Positions 57,282 to 64,000 of a stretch of DNA of 64,000 bases are shown here, in pieces. A program made the translations under genes and the position numbers. The first letter of the stretch is position 1. Every line of letters starts with the position of its first letter. Source of the stretch: VXYL01 sp965199875 (GTDB lineage: Bacteria; Pseudomonadota; Gammaproteobacteria; Pseudomonadales; Azotimanducaceae); assembly GCA_965199875.1 (NCBI GenBank), contig OZ241346.1, positions 3,348,001 to 3,412,000 on the forward strand, written 5' to 3'. The notes below the pieces were generated by a model. The model searched no databases, was not told the DNA's origin, and was given only the letters and a program-made list of their open reading frames with translations.

Positions 57282-57968
57282 TCACGAGGGCGTTGCCATC
57301 GGGTTTCCAGCAGCAGGCGGACGCCGCGCAGCTTCTGCGGAACTCGGCCTGTCGAATCCGTAGGCCAGCGCCAGCTCCTGCACCAGCTTCGGCGCCACTT
57401 CGTCGATGGCGCAAGGGCGGCCCAGCAACGTCGCCAGAGTGGTCACGCCCGTGCCAGCCAGCCCGCAAGGCACGATTCCAGCATAGGGCGCCAAGTCCAT
57501 GTCCACGTTCAGCGCCAGCCCGTGGTAGCTGCGACCGCGCCGCACGCGCAAGCCGAGCGCCGCGATCTTGTCGTTGCCGACGTAGACCCCCGGCGCGTCC
57601 GGGCGGGCGCGAGCGCCGATGCCGTAGCCTCCAAGCAGCGCGATCAAGGCGTTTTCGATGCCGCTCACCAGGCCCCGCACGCCGAGCCCCAGACGATGCA
57701 GATCGAACATCAAGTAGCCGACGATCTGCCCCGGGCCGTGGTAGGTCACTTGTCCGCCGCGGTCGCTCTGCACCACGGGAATGTTGCCGGGATTCAACAG
57801 GAACTCCGCTTTGCCGGCCTGGCCCTGGGTGAATACCGGGCGGTGTTGCGTCAGCCACAGCTCGTCCTCGGTGGCGCTCGTGCGCTCGTCCGTGAACGCG
57901 CGCATGGCGCGCAACACGGCCATGTAGTCGGTGTCCGCCCCGAGGTCGCGCACCACCAGACGAGCCAC
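57282..57968 (-). CDS. lipB: Octanoyltransferase LipB
   Basis: LipB moves the octanoyl group from acyl carrier protein to lipoyl domains, the first step of lipoic acid synthesis. The 228-residue product has the normal length and motifs: HRPVFTQGQAG, the conserved SDRGGQVTYHGPGQIVGYLMFDL, and AALGLRVRRGRSYHGLALNV with the catalytic Lys preceding (NDKIAALG). The Cys nucleophile is in IVPCGLAGTGVTTL. GTG 57968 (VARLVVRDLG) was chosen because GGAG lies 9 bases upstream. It is 41 bases after dacC. lipA, which normally follows, is absent here. Confidence 0.95.
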   Translation of the reverse strand: MARLVVRDLGADTDYMAVLRAMRAFTDERTSATEDELWLTQHRPVFTQGQAGKAEFLLNPGNIPVVQSDRGGQVTYHGPGQIVGYLMFDLHRLGLGVRGLVSGIENALIALLGGYGIGARARPDAPGVYVGNDKIAALGLRVRRGRSYHGLALNVDMDLAPYAGIVPCGLAGTGVTTLATLLGRPCAIDEVAPKLVQELALAYGFDRPSSAEAARRPPAAGNPMATPS

Positions 57969-58009
57969 GGGTCGCTGCTCCGGCGTTGGCGCTTCTTGGA
58001 AGAAAGCAG

Positions 58010-59194
58010 TCAGTCCGTGTTCGCGTCGGCCGGTTCTTCCGACGACATGCCCAGCAAGTCGCGGAAGAACAGGGCGATGCCGTCTCCCACGCGGGAGAGG
58101 AATCCGGCTTCGGCGACGCTCGCCTTGGCCACCAGCGGCGCTTCGGCGAGCACTTCGCCATCGAGGGTCAGGCGCAGCGCGCCCAGTTCCGCGTCGGCGT
58201 CGATGGGCGCCTCCAGGTGGCGCGGCAAGTCGATGGCGGCGTCCAGATCGCCGTAGCGGCCGCGCGGGAAGGTCAGGCGCAGCGCTTCGGAAACGCCCAC
58301 ATCCACCACGTCCGTCACGCCGTACCACACCTCGGCGCTGGCCAGCACGTCGTCGGGGCCGTACAGCCGCTGGCTCTCGAAGTAGCGAAAACCGTAGGCG
58401 AGCAGTTTCTGCGCGTCCTGGAAGCGGGCGTCGTTGGTCTTCGCGCCCATGATCGAGGCGATGAAGCGGGTGCCGTCGCGTTCCGCGGACGCCACCAGGC
58501 AGTAGCCGGCGGCATCGGTCAACCCGGTCTTCACGCCGTCCACGGACTTGTCGCGCCAGAGCAGCCGGTTGCGGTTGGGCTGTTCGATGTCGCCGTACTT
58601 GAACGACTTCTCCGCGTACATGCGATAGTGCTCTGGATAACGGCGAATCAGCGCGGCGCTCAGCAGCGCGAGGTCGCGAGCCGAGGAGTGGTGTCCGTCG
58701 TCCGGCAGCCCGGTGGCGTTGACGAAACGCGACGCCGCCATGCCCAGTTCCCTGGCGTGGGCGTTCATCATGTTGGCGAAGCCGTCCTCGTCGCCGCCGA
58801 TGTACTCGGCCACGGCGACGCTGGCGTCGTTGCCGGACTGGATGACGATGCCGCGCAGCAGATCTTCCAGCTTCACCGACGTGCCTTCGCGTACGAACAT
58901 CTTCGAGCCGCCGGTTCGCCAGGCCTTGACGCTGATCGGCACTTCGTCGCCGAGGCCCACGCGGCCGGCGGCGATTTCGCCAGCGGCGACGAAGCTGGTC
59001 ATGATCTTGGTAAGGCTTGCCGGCGGCAGTGGGTTGCCGCTGTCGCGTTCCGCCAGCACGTGGCCGGTGTCGGCGTCCATCAGAATGTAGCTCTTGGCCG
59101 AAATCGGCGGCGCGTCGGGGATGATGCTCGGTGCGCCGCTGGCAGCGGCGGCGAGCAAGGCGCCGATGAACGGCGCGGCTTTGGCGATTCGCAT
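58010..59194 (-). CDS. dacC: D-alanyl-D-alanine carboxypeptidase (DacA/DacC type)
   Basis: A 394-residue low-molecular-weight penicillin-binding protein that trims pentapeptides in the periplasm. A signal peptide (MRIAKAAPFIGALLAAAASG) precedes the three active-site motifs: SLTK (in LPPASLTKIM), SGN (in QSGNDAS) and KTG (in VDGVKTGLTDAAGY). The PBP5-like C-terminal beta domain follows. The C-terminus has a hydrophobic stretch (SRVGDGIALFFRDLLGM) that may serve as the membrane-binding amphipathic helix. It is between rlpA (4 bases upstream) and lipB, the usual wall-lipoate gene cluster. Confidence 0.95.
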   Translation of the reverse strand: MRIAKAAPFIGALLAAAASGAPSIIPDAPPISAKSYILMDADTGHVLAERDSGNPLPPASLTKIMTSFVAAGEIAAGRVGLGDEVPISVKAWRTGGSKMFVREGTSVKLEDLLRGIVIQSGNDASVAVAEYIGGDEDGFANMMNAHARELGMAASRFVNATGLPDDGHHSSARDLALLSAALIRRYPEHYRMYAEKSFKYGDIEQPNRNRLLWRDKSVDGVKTGLTDAAGYCLVASAERDGTRFIASIMGAKTNDARFQDAQKLLAYGFRYFESQRLYGPDDVLASAEVWYGVTDVVDVGVSEALRLTFPRGRYGDLDAAIDLPRHLEAPIDADAELGALRLTLDGEVLAEAPLVAKASVAEAGFLSRVGDGIALFFRDLLGMSSEEPADANTD

Positions 59195-59197
59195 GGG

Positions 59198-60010
59198 CTA
59201 GTCCTCTACGGTAACCGACGTTTGTCCTTGCAGCAGCAGCAGCGCCCGCAGCCGTTCCACATCCTGGCGGCTGGCCAGCGGGCCGATGCGCACGGTCAGG
59301 CCGCCTTCGGCGCGTACGACGAACGCTTCCTCGCTCAGCAGCGCGGCTATCTCGCTGCGCAGGGTTTCCGCCTGGGAGAACGAATCGAATCGTCCGGCGC
59401 GAACGAAGAACGGCTTGGCGCCGCGGCTGCGCGGCTTCTTCGAGTCGTCATCGACAACTGCAACGGACTGCACCCGCACCCTGGCCGTGCCGCGGTCGTG
59501 AAAGTCCAGCTTGACCGCCGCGGCGTAGGAGAGATCGATGATGCGCTGCGGATGGAAGGGGCCCCGGTCGTTGACGCGGACGATGGAGCTGCGGCCGTTG
59601 TCGAGGTTGGTGACGCGCACGAAGGTGGGAATCGGCAGCGCGCGGTGCGCGGCCGTGAGCTGGTACATGTCGTAGACCTCGCCGCTGGAGGTGAGGCGTC
59701 CGTTGAACTTGGTGCCGTACCAGGACGCCAGGCCGGTTTGATCGTAGCCCTCGGCGCTCGGCAGGACGTCGTAGTCTTTCCCCCACACGGTATAGGGATG
59801 GTTGCCGCGGGCGCTCTTCGGCAGTGGTCGCACCACGGGATCCGGCAGTTCGGCCAAGCCTGGCGGCGGCGCCTTGGGCGCTGCGTCGACGTCGCCGGCC
59901 GCGGTGGCGGACGGCGTTGGCGGCGCCGTGGCGCAGCCGAACAGCAAGACGCCGGAAGCGAGCGCCGACAGACAGTGCCTAGGCACCACCTGCGCCATCG
60001 TTCTTCCCAT
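59198..60010 (-). CDS. rlpA: Septal ring lytic transglycosylase RlpA
   Basis: RlpA is a lipoprotein that cuts denuded glycan at the septum. The predicted 270-residue product has a lipobox-like LLFGC after a hydrophobic stretch, the double-psi barrel (GLASWYGTKFNGRLTSSGEVYDMYQLTAAHRALP in pieces, RVNDRGPFHPQRIIDLSYAAA) and a C-terminal SPOR domain (FFVRAGRFDSFSQAETLRSEI to TVRIGPLASRQDVERL). Start ATG 60010 was chosen; 59998 is also possible. It ends 4 bases before dacC, so the two are coupled. Confidence 0.93.
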   Translation of the reverse strand: MGRTMAQVVPRHCLSALASGVLLFGCATAPPTPSATAAGDVDAAPKAPPPGLAELPDPVVRPLPKSARGNHPYTVWGKDYDVLPSAEGYDQTGLASWYGTKFNGRLTSSGEVYDMYQLTAAHRALPIPTFVRVTNLDNGRSSIVRVNDRGPFHPQRIIDLSYAAAVKLDFHDRGTARVRVQSVAVVDDDSKKPRSRGAKPFFVRAGRFDSFSQAETLRSEIAALLSEEAFVVRAEGGLTVRIGPLASRQDVERLRALLLLQGQTSVTVED

Positions 60011-60266
60011 CACGCATCGGAAACACGGCCAAGAGCGTCCTTGCATCGGCGGGGCTGCGCACGTCGAACGAGTCGCTGCGCAGAAATCCAAGCCCGTGAC
60101 GCGCAATAGTACCGCAACGCCCGCTGCGCTGCCGGCACGGACAAGATCATCGCATCTTCATGCCAGAACGTTCGCACTGGCGAGGACGAGCCCGTCGACG
60201 ACGGAAATATCGTGAACTACCTCTCCAGCGCGTTGACATAGGCGGCAATCGGCTTAAGGTGCGGCC

Positions 60267-61808
60267 ATGGCCAAGCGCAAGCTGCCCGTCGGCATCCAGA
60301 CCTTCAGCCAAGTCCGCGAGGACTGCTACTACGTCGACAAGACCCCTTTCATAGGGCGGCTGGTCGAAGAGGGCAGGCACTACTTCCTCTCGCGCCCGCG
60401 GCGGTTCGGCAAGAGCCTGCTGCTGGACACGATCAAGGAACTGTTCGAGGGCAACGAGGCGCTTTTCGCCGGGCTGGACATCCACGGCAAGTGGGACTGG
60501 GCCGTTCGCCATCCCGTTCTGCGCTTGAGCTTTGGCGGCGGCGACTTCAAGGCGCCGGGCTTTCTGGAGGCCAACTTCATGGAGAAGCTGGCGGAAGCCG
60601 AGCGGGAAGCGCAGCTCTCCGTCGAATACGCGACCGCACCCGGCCGCTTCGCCAACTTGATCACGGCGCTGCATGGCAAAGCCGGGCGGCAGGTGGTCGT
60701 CCTGGTGGACGAGTACGACAAGCCGATCCTCGACGCCTTGGACGAGCCGGCGGTGGCCCGCGCCAATCGCGACTTCCTGCGCGGCGTCTACTCGGTGATC
60801 AAGGATTCGGACGCCCATGTGCGCTTCACGTTCCTCGCTGGCGTGAGCAAGTTCTCCAAGGCGAGCCTGTTCTCCGGCCTCAACAACCTCACGGACATCA
60901 CGTTGGAACCGGCGTATTCGGCGGTGTGCGGCTACACCGAGCAGGACTTGGACCGCGTGTTCGCGCCGGAACTGGAAGGCCTGGACCGCAGCGAAGTGCG
61001 GCACTGGTACAACGGCTACAGCTGGCTCGGCGAGACGGTGTACAACCCCTTCGACATCCTGCTGCTGTTCCGCCGCCGCGAGTTCGCCGCCTACTGGTTC
61101 GAGACCGGCAGCCCGGCGTTTCTGGTGAAAACCCTCACCAAGCGCGGCGTCAGCCCGGTGGACTTGGAGACCATGATGGGCACCGACGAGCTGCTCTCCG
61201 CCTTCGACGTGGAGGACATCGCCACCGAAGCCCTGCTCTTCCAAACCGGCCACCTCACCATCCGCGAGCACAGCAAGGCCGCCGGCCAGACGCTGTTTCG
61301 GCTCGGCTATCCCAACCGCGAGGTACGGCAGAGCCTGAACGTCAGCCTGCTGCGCCACTTGGCGGGGCGAACGACGCGCCAAGCGCAGAACAGCATTCGC
61401 CTGCACGAACTGCTTGCCACCAATGACTTCGACGGCCTCAAGGCGCTCTTCCACGCCTTCTACGCCAGCATCCCCCACCAGTGGTACACCAACAACGACA
61501 TCGCCAACTTCGAGGGCTATTACGCGGCGGTCTTCTACGCCTACTTCGCGGGATTGGGCCTCGATGTCGCCGTGGAGGACAGCACGAGCCTTGGCCGCCT
61601 GGACATGGCGGTGCGCTTCAACGGCAACGTCTATCTGTTCGAGTTCAAGGTGGTGGAGCTTGCGCCCGAGGGCGGCGCCATGGCGCAGCTGAAGGCGAAG
61701 GGCTACGCGGACAAATACCGCCATCTACAGCAGCCGATCCATTTGATCGGCGTGGAGTTCAGCAAGGCATCCCGCAACATCCTCGCGCTGGACGTCGAGC
61801 AGGCGTAG
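60267..61808 (+). CDS. AAA-ATPase/PD-(D/E)XK nuclease family protein
   Basis: A 513-residue protein of the AAA-ATPase_like/PDDEXK_9 type. The N-terminus reads LPVGIQTFSQVREDCYYVDKTPFIGRL. The P-loop SRPRRFGKSLLLDTI and a Walker B-like VVVLVDEYDKPILDA follow, and the C-terminal nuclease domain has the pattern LDMAVRFNGNVYLFEFKVVE with Asp and the FEFK signature. Such genes are multicopy in some gammaproteobacteria and are of unknown function; a toxin or defence role is only suspected. ATG 60267 is the start. About 260 bases from rlpA carry nothing else recognised. A C-terminal remnant of a paralogue is at 38480-38635. Confidence 0.88.
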   Translation: MAKRKLPVGIQTFSQVREDCYYVDKTPFIGRLVEEGRHYFLSRPRRFGKSLLLDTIKELFEGNEALFAGLDIHGKWDWAVRHPVLRLSFGGGDFKAPGFLEANFMEKLAEAEREAQLSVEYATAPGRFANLITALHGKAGRQVVVLVDEYDKPILDALDEPAVARANRDFLRGVYSVIKDSDAHVRFTFLAGVSKFSKASLFSGLNNLTDITLEPAYSAVCGYTEQDLDRVFAPELEGLDRSEVRHWYNGYSWLGETVYNPFDILLLFRRREFAAYWFETGSPAFLVKTLTKRGVSPVDLETMMGTDELLSAFDVEDIATEALLFQTGHLTIREHSKAAGQTLFRLGYPNREVRQSLNVSLLRHLAGRTTRQAQNSIRLHELLATNDFDGLKALFHAFYASIPHQWYTNNDIANFEGYYAAVFYAYFAGLGLDVAVEDSTSLGRLDMAVRFNGNVYLFEFKVVELAPEGGAMAQLKAKGYADKYRHLQQPIHLIGVEFSKASRNILALDVEQA

Positions 61809-62132
61809 CGGCACCTATGCGAGCGAATTGCCCTGGCAAAACGTAAAACCGTACTTTGCATTTGGCGCACCAACCGTAAAGTAGCGTTCATGGTTGGTGA
61901 GCGCACGTCATGGTTGCGGCGCAGCGGCGGCCAGCTGTCGCCCGTCACGGGGCCCTCGTAATCGTGGCTTCCCATCGGCATTCTCCGAAAGACTTCTCAA
62001 AGAACCTTTAGAGGGGAGCACTGATGCTGCTGTGGTTTGCGCGGAGCAGCCGTTCCGCACCGAGCGCCTCGCTGTTGAAGTTGTGCGCTGCGCCACGGGC
62101 GGCGAACTGCTGCGGGAAATCGGCGCCTCCGC
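61809..62132. other. Gap between the nuclease-family gene and the recombinase
   Basis: About 320 bases with no firm gene. Two short imperfectly repeated segments occur: AAACCGTACTTTGC and ACCGTAAAGTAGC lie close together, and TCATGGTTGG/TCATGGTTGC recur about 20 bases apart near 61890-61915. They could belong to a recombinase site, but without a second copy elsewhere in the window this is not established. Confidence 0.3.
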
Positions 62133-63104
62133 CTAGAGGAACGCCGCGCCGGCGTGGTCCGTGAACGACTCCGCGTCCCGAACGTACTTCAACACCATGG
62201 CCGGGCTCTTGTGCCGAGTGACTTCCATGATCTTGTCGATTCGTGCGTGGTGGACCGCCGCGCTCGTGACGAAGCCGGCGCGTAGCGAGTGGGCGGAGTA
62301 GTCGGACGGGTCCAGCCCAATCGCCTTGGCGTAGTGCTTCACGAGGCGGGCAATGTCGCTGTGGTGAAGAGCTCGGCCAGTGGGCCGGCCTCCGCGTTTC
62401 ATGGTCTGAAACAGATGTCCCTCGGCGATTTGCGCCCGTTCCAGCCACGATCGCAGGCGCGAAACGGGGCGTATGCTCTTGCCATTTGGCACGGCCACCG
62501 TTTGTCCGACGCCCGCCTGATCGGTCTTCGAACGGCGAATCCGCACCAGCATCCTCTGCGGTCCAAGCATCTCGATGTCTGCAAGCTGCAATGCGCAGAT
62601 TTCCGAGCGCCGGAGAGCCGCTGCGAACCCCACTGCCAGCACAGCGGCGTCGCGCAATCCGATGGTGGTCTCGCCGCAGCGCTCCAACATCCGCAGGATG
62701 TGGTATTCGCGCAACGCCTTGACTTGGCGGGGCGCACTGCCGAGCTGCCGCGCCATCGCCCGAAATAGGTCCCTCACCTCCGTGCTCGCCGCCGGCGAAG
62801 CGATCTTTGCCTCCGTGTAACGCCTGTTGATGGCACTCCGATACATCGTGAGCGTTCCGAGCGACAGCGGCTTGCCGCTCTCGGCCTTCGGTTGCGTGGC
62901 CATCACCACAAAGAACCCAACCAAATCAGCTGGTTGCGCTCCCAGCGGGTCTAGGCCCAGCTCCTCGCAATGGCCCGCGAAGCAGCGCCATCCCTTCTCG
63001 TAGGCAATCCGCGTGTTGACGGCCTGCGCCGCACTCCGCAGTTCCTCCGCCACCACACTGCCGTTCAAGGCCCACTGACCAAGCTCGTCAACCGTCCGTA
63101 CCAC
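62133..63104 (-). CDS. Tyrosine site-specific recombinase/integrase
   Basis: A full-length 323-residue phage-type integrase. The SAM-like N-terminal domain (AQAVNTRIAYEKGWRCFAGHC) is followed by the catalytic domain with Arg in ALRRSEICALQL, Lys in RRSKTDQAG, HSLRAGF, and the tyrosine in YVRDAESF, with the H/W-box at TRHKSP. It starts at GTG 63104. Its start lies only 44 bases from the divergent start of the restriction fragment. No excisionase was seen. The catalytic set looks complete, so the gene could be active. Confidence 0.9.
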   Translation of the reverse strand: MVRTVDELGQWALNGSVVAEELRSAAQAVNTRIAYEKGWRCFAGHCEELGLDPLGAQPADLVGFFVVMATQPKAESGKPLSLGTLTMYRSAINRRYTEAKIASPAASTEVRDLFRAMARQLGSAPRQVKALREYHILRMLERCGETTIGLRDAAVLAVGFAAALRRSEICALQLADIEMLGPQRMLVRIRRSKTDQAGVGQTVAVPNGKSIRPVSRLRSWLERAQIAEGHLFQTMKRGGRPTGRALHHSDIARLVKHYAKAIGLDPSDYSAHSLRAGFVTSAAVHHARIDKIMEVTRHKSPAMVLKYVRDAESFTDHAGAAFL

Positions 63105-63148
63105 CTTGCTGTACCCTCGTTCACCATCGTGCGTGCAGGCTAACCATC

Positions 63149-63943
63149 GTGAGCATCAGGCACACGGTCGGTAATTCCATAAACTACGGAATAAAGACGG
63201 GCTACAACGCTGCCTTCATCGTCCCAACCGAAGTCCGGGATCGGCTGATCGCCGAGGATCCGGCGTCCGCGGACATCCTCAAGCCCATCCTGCGGGGGCG
63301 CGACATCCGGCCTTACCGCGCACAATGGGCGGGACTGTGGCTGATCTCGACGTTTCCATCGATGTCAATAGACGTGGACCAATACCCAGCGATCAAGCGC
63401 TACCTGCTTAGCTTCGGACAACGACGCCTCGAACAGCGCGGCGCAGTCTACGCGGACGGCACAAAATCTCGAAAGGCATCCCCACACGAGTGGCACGAAC
63501 TACAGGATACCTGCGCTTACCACGAAGATTTTGAGCGCGAAAAGCTGTGTTGGATGCACATGAGCCCGGTCGCACGATTCTCCTTCGTTGGGGGTGGCGT
63601 ATATTGCAACCAGAAGGCGTTCATGATAGTCGGAGACGACCTAAAGTATCTATGTGCGGTCCTCAACAGCACTATGGTTACTAGATTGGTCGCAAACACA
63701 GCTGTCACAACCGGAATGGGCCTTACGCAGTGGGATAAGTTCGTCGTCGAGACGGTGCCTGTTCCACATCCCTCCCAGGCATGCCGAAATCAGTTAGTCA
63801 GGCTGATTGACATTCTTCTGTCGCAGGCATCGAATCTTGAGCGTGTAAAGGCGGTGGACCAGATTGAGAGTGTCGTATATGACCTCTATGAGCTTGACGA
63901 CTCAGAGAAGCAATTCATGGCAACTATTCCCCAACGAGGTTAG
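63149..63943 (+). CDS. Truncated Eco57I/TaqI-like restriction-modification specificity fragment
   Basis: A 264-residue protein that matches only the C-terminal part of class I DNA methyltransferase/type IIG enzymes. GIKTGYNAAFIVPTEVRDRLI then ILKPILRGRDIRPYRAQWAGLWLI is the TaqI-like C-terminal specificity domain, and VYCNQKAFMI, LNSTMVTRL and TGMGLTQWDKFVVETVPVP follow in the usual order. The methyltransferase core with NPPY is missing at the 5' side, where the integrase lies. A GTG is at 63149. The base composition is visibly lower in GC than the rest, a sign of recent transfer. It may be a non-functional remnant, or a stand-alone specificity subunit. Confidence 0.75.
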   Translation: MSIRHTVGNSINYGIKTGYNAAFIVPTEVRDRLIAEDPASADILKPILRGRDIRPYRAQWAGLWLISTFPSMSIDVDQYPAIKRYLLSFGQRRLEQRGAVYADGTKSRKASPHEWHELQDTCAYHEDFEREKLCWMHMSPVARFSFVGGGVYCNQKAFMIVGDDLKYLCAVLNSTMVTRLVANTAVTTGMGLTQWDKFVVETVPVPHPSQACRNQLVRLIDILLSQASNLERVKAVDQIESVVYDLYELDDSEKQFMATIPQRG

Positions 63944-64000
63944 ACCACGGATTGCAAGTGAAGACGTTCCCGATCGTCAAGCAAGTACGAATCGGATACC

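Noticed and set aside
61809..62132. att site of the tyrosine recombinase
   Set aside because: Short repeats are present but no duplicated core was found on the other side inside the window.

Overview
The window is a GC-rich, gene-dense chromosomal segment of a gammaproteobacterium. The evidence is its gene order: recN-bamE-rnfH, dksA-gluQ with sfsA nearby, hemL-clcA-erpA, anmK-M23 peptidase-tyrS-rRNA operon, birA-coaX-SPOR and rlpA-dacC-lipB. Its 23S also holds an exact 17-nt match to the target of the Gammaproteobacteria probe GAM42a (26958-26974), and its Fur lacks the CxxC zinc sites, as in Pseudomonas. Several 16S sites differ from E. coli by paired compensatory changes, so the lineage looks divergent. 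The mix of housekeeping genes, flavin monooxygenases, CoA transferase and gene debris would suit an uncultured marine or host-associated lineage, but that is only an inference. || Layout. 1-4.2 kb: recN, bamE, rnfH, a gamma-glutamylcyclotransferase-like gene, then a decayed ATPase/TPR locus. 4.2-10.4 kb: a large SNF2 helicase divergent from an ABC-F ATPase. 10.4-19.2 kb: a degenerate NtrC-like regulator, gluQ, dksA, an aminotransferase, sfsA, a PfkB kinase, hemL, a ClC channel and erpA. 19.4-23.3 kb: anmK, an M23 peptidase with a disturbed start, and tyrS. 23.3-29.1 kb: a complete rrn operon (promoter, boxA, 16S, tRNA-Ile, tRNA-Ala, 23S, 5S, terminator) with long RNase III-type processing stems. 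|| 29.4-33.6 kb: three luciferase-like flavin monooxygenases and a secreted protein. 33.6-38.4 kb, minus strand: DUF1820, a ferredoxin-reductase-type flavoprotein, a cereblon-like CULT-domain protein, a HAD hydrolase, a pterin synthase homologue, an SDR and a YhhQ-type transporter, with several ATGA stop/start overlaps. 38.5-41.0 kb: a nuclease remnant followed by an AlbA_2/Schlafen-like protein plus ParA-like ATPase pair, the best candidate here for an undescribed two-gene system. 41.3-44.0 kb: an ABC ATPase, an FtsX-type permease with a His/Asp-rich insert of about 100 residues and a DUF3299 protein, resembling metal-linked Zrg-type operons. 44.1-49.7 kb: DUF1499, amidohydrolase, CoA transferase, enoyl-CoA hydratase, a noncanonical Nramp protein and a short rubredoxin gene. 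|| 49.8-60.0 kb: a large SPOR/CBM9/DUF5916 outer-membrane protein, fur, birA-coaX-SPOR, a DUF4143 ATPase remnant, a D-2-hydroxyacid dehydrogenase and lipB-dacC-rlpA. 60.2-64.0 kb is accessory: an AAA-ATPase/PD-(D/E)XK protein, a tyrosine recombinase and a truncated restriction-modification fragment whose base composition is visibly less GC-rich. Debris of ATPase and nuclease families at 3.4, 38.5 and 55.9 kb points to repeated gain and loss of such genes in this genome.
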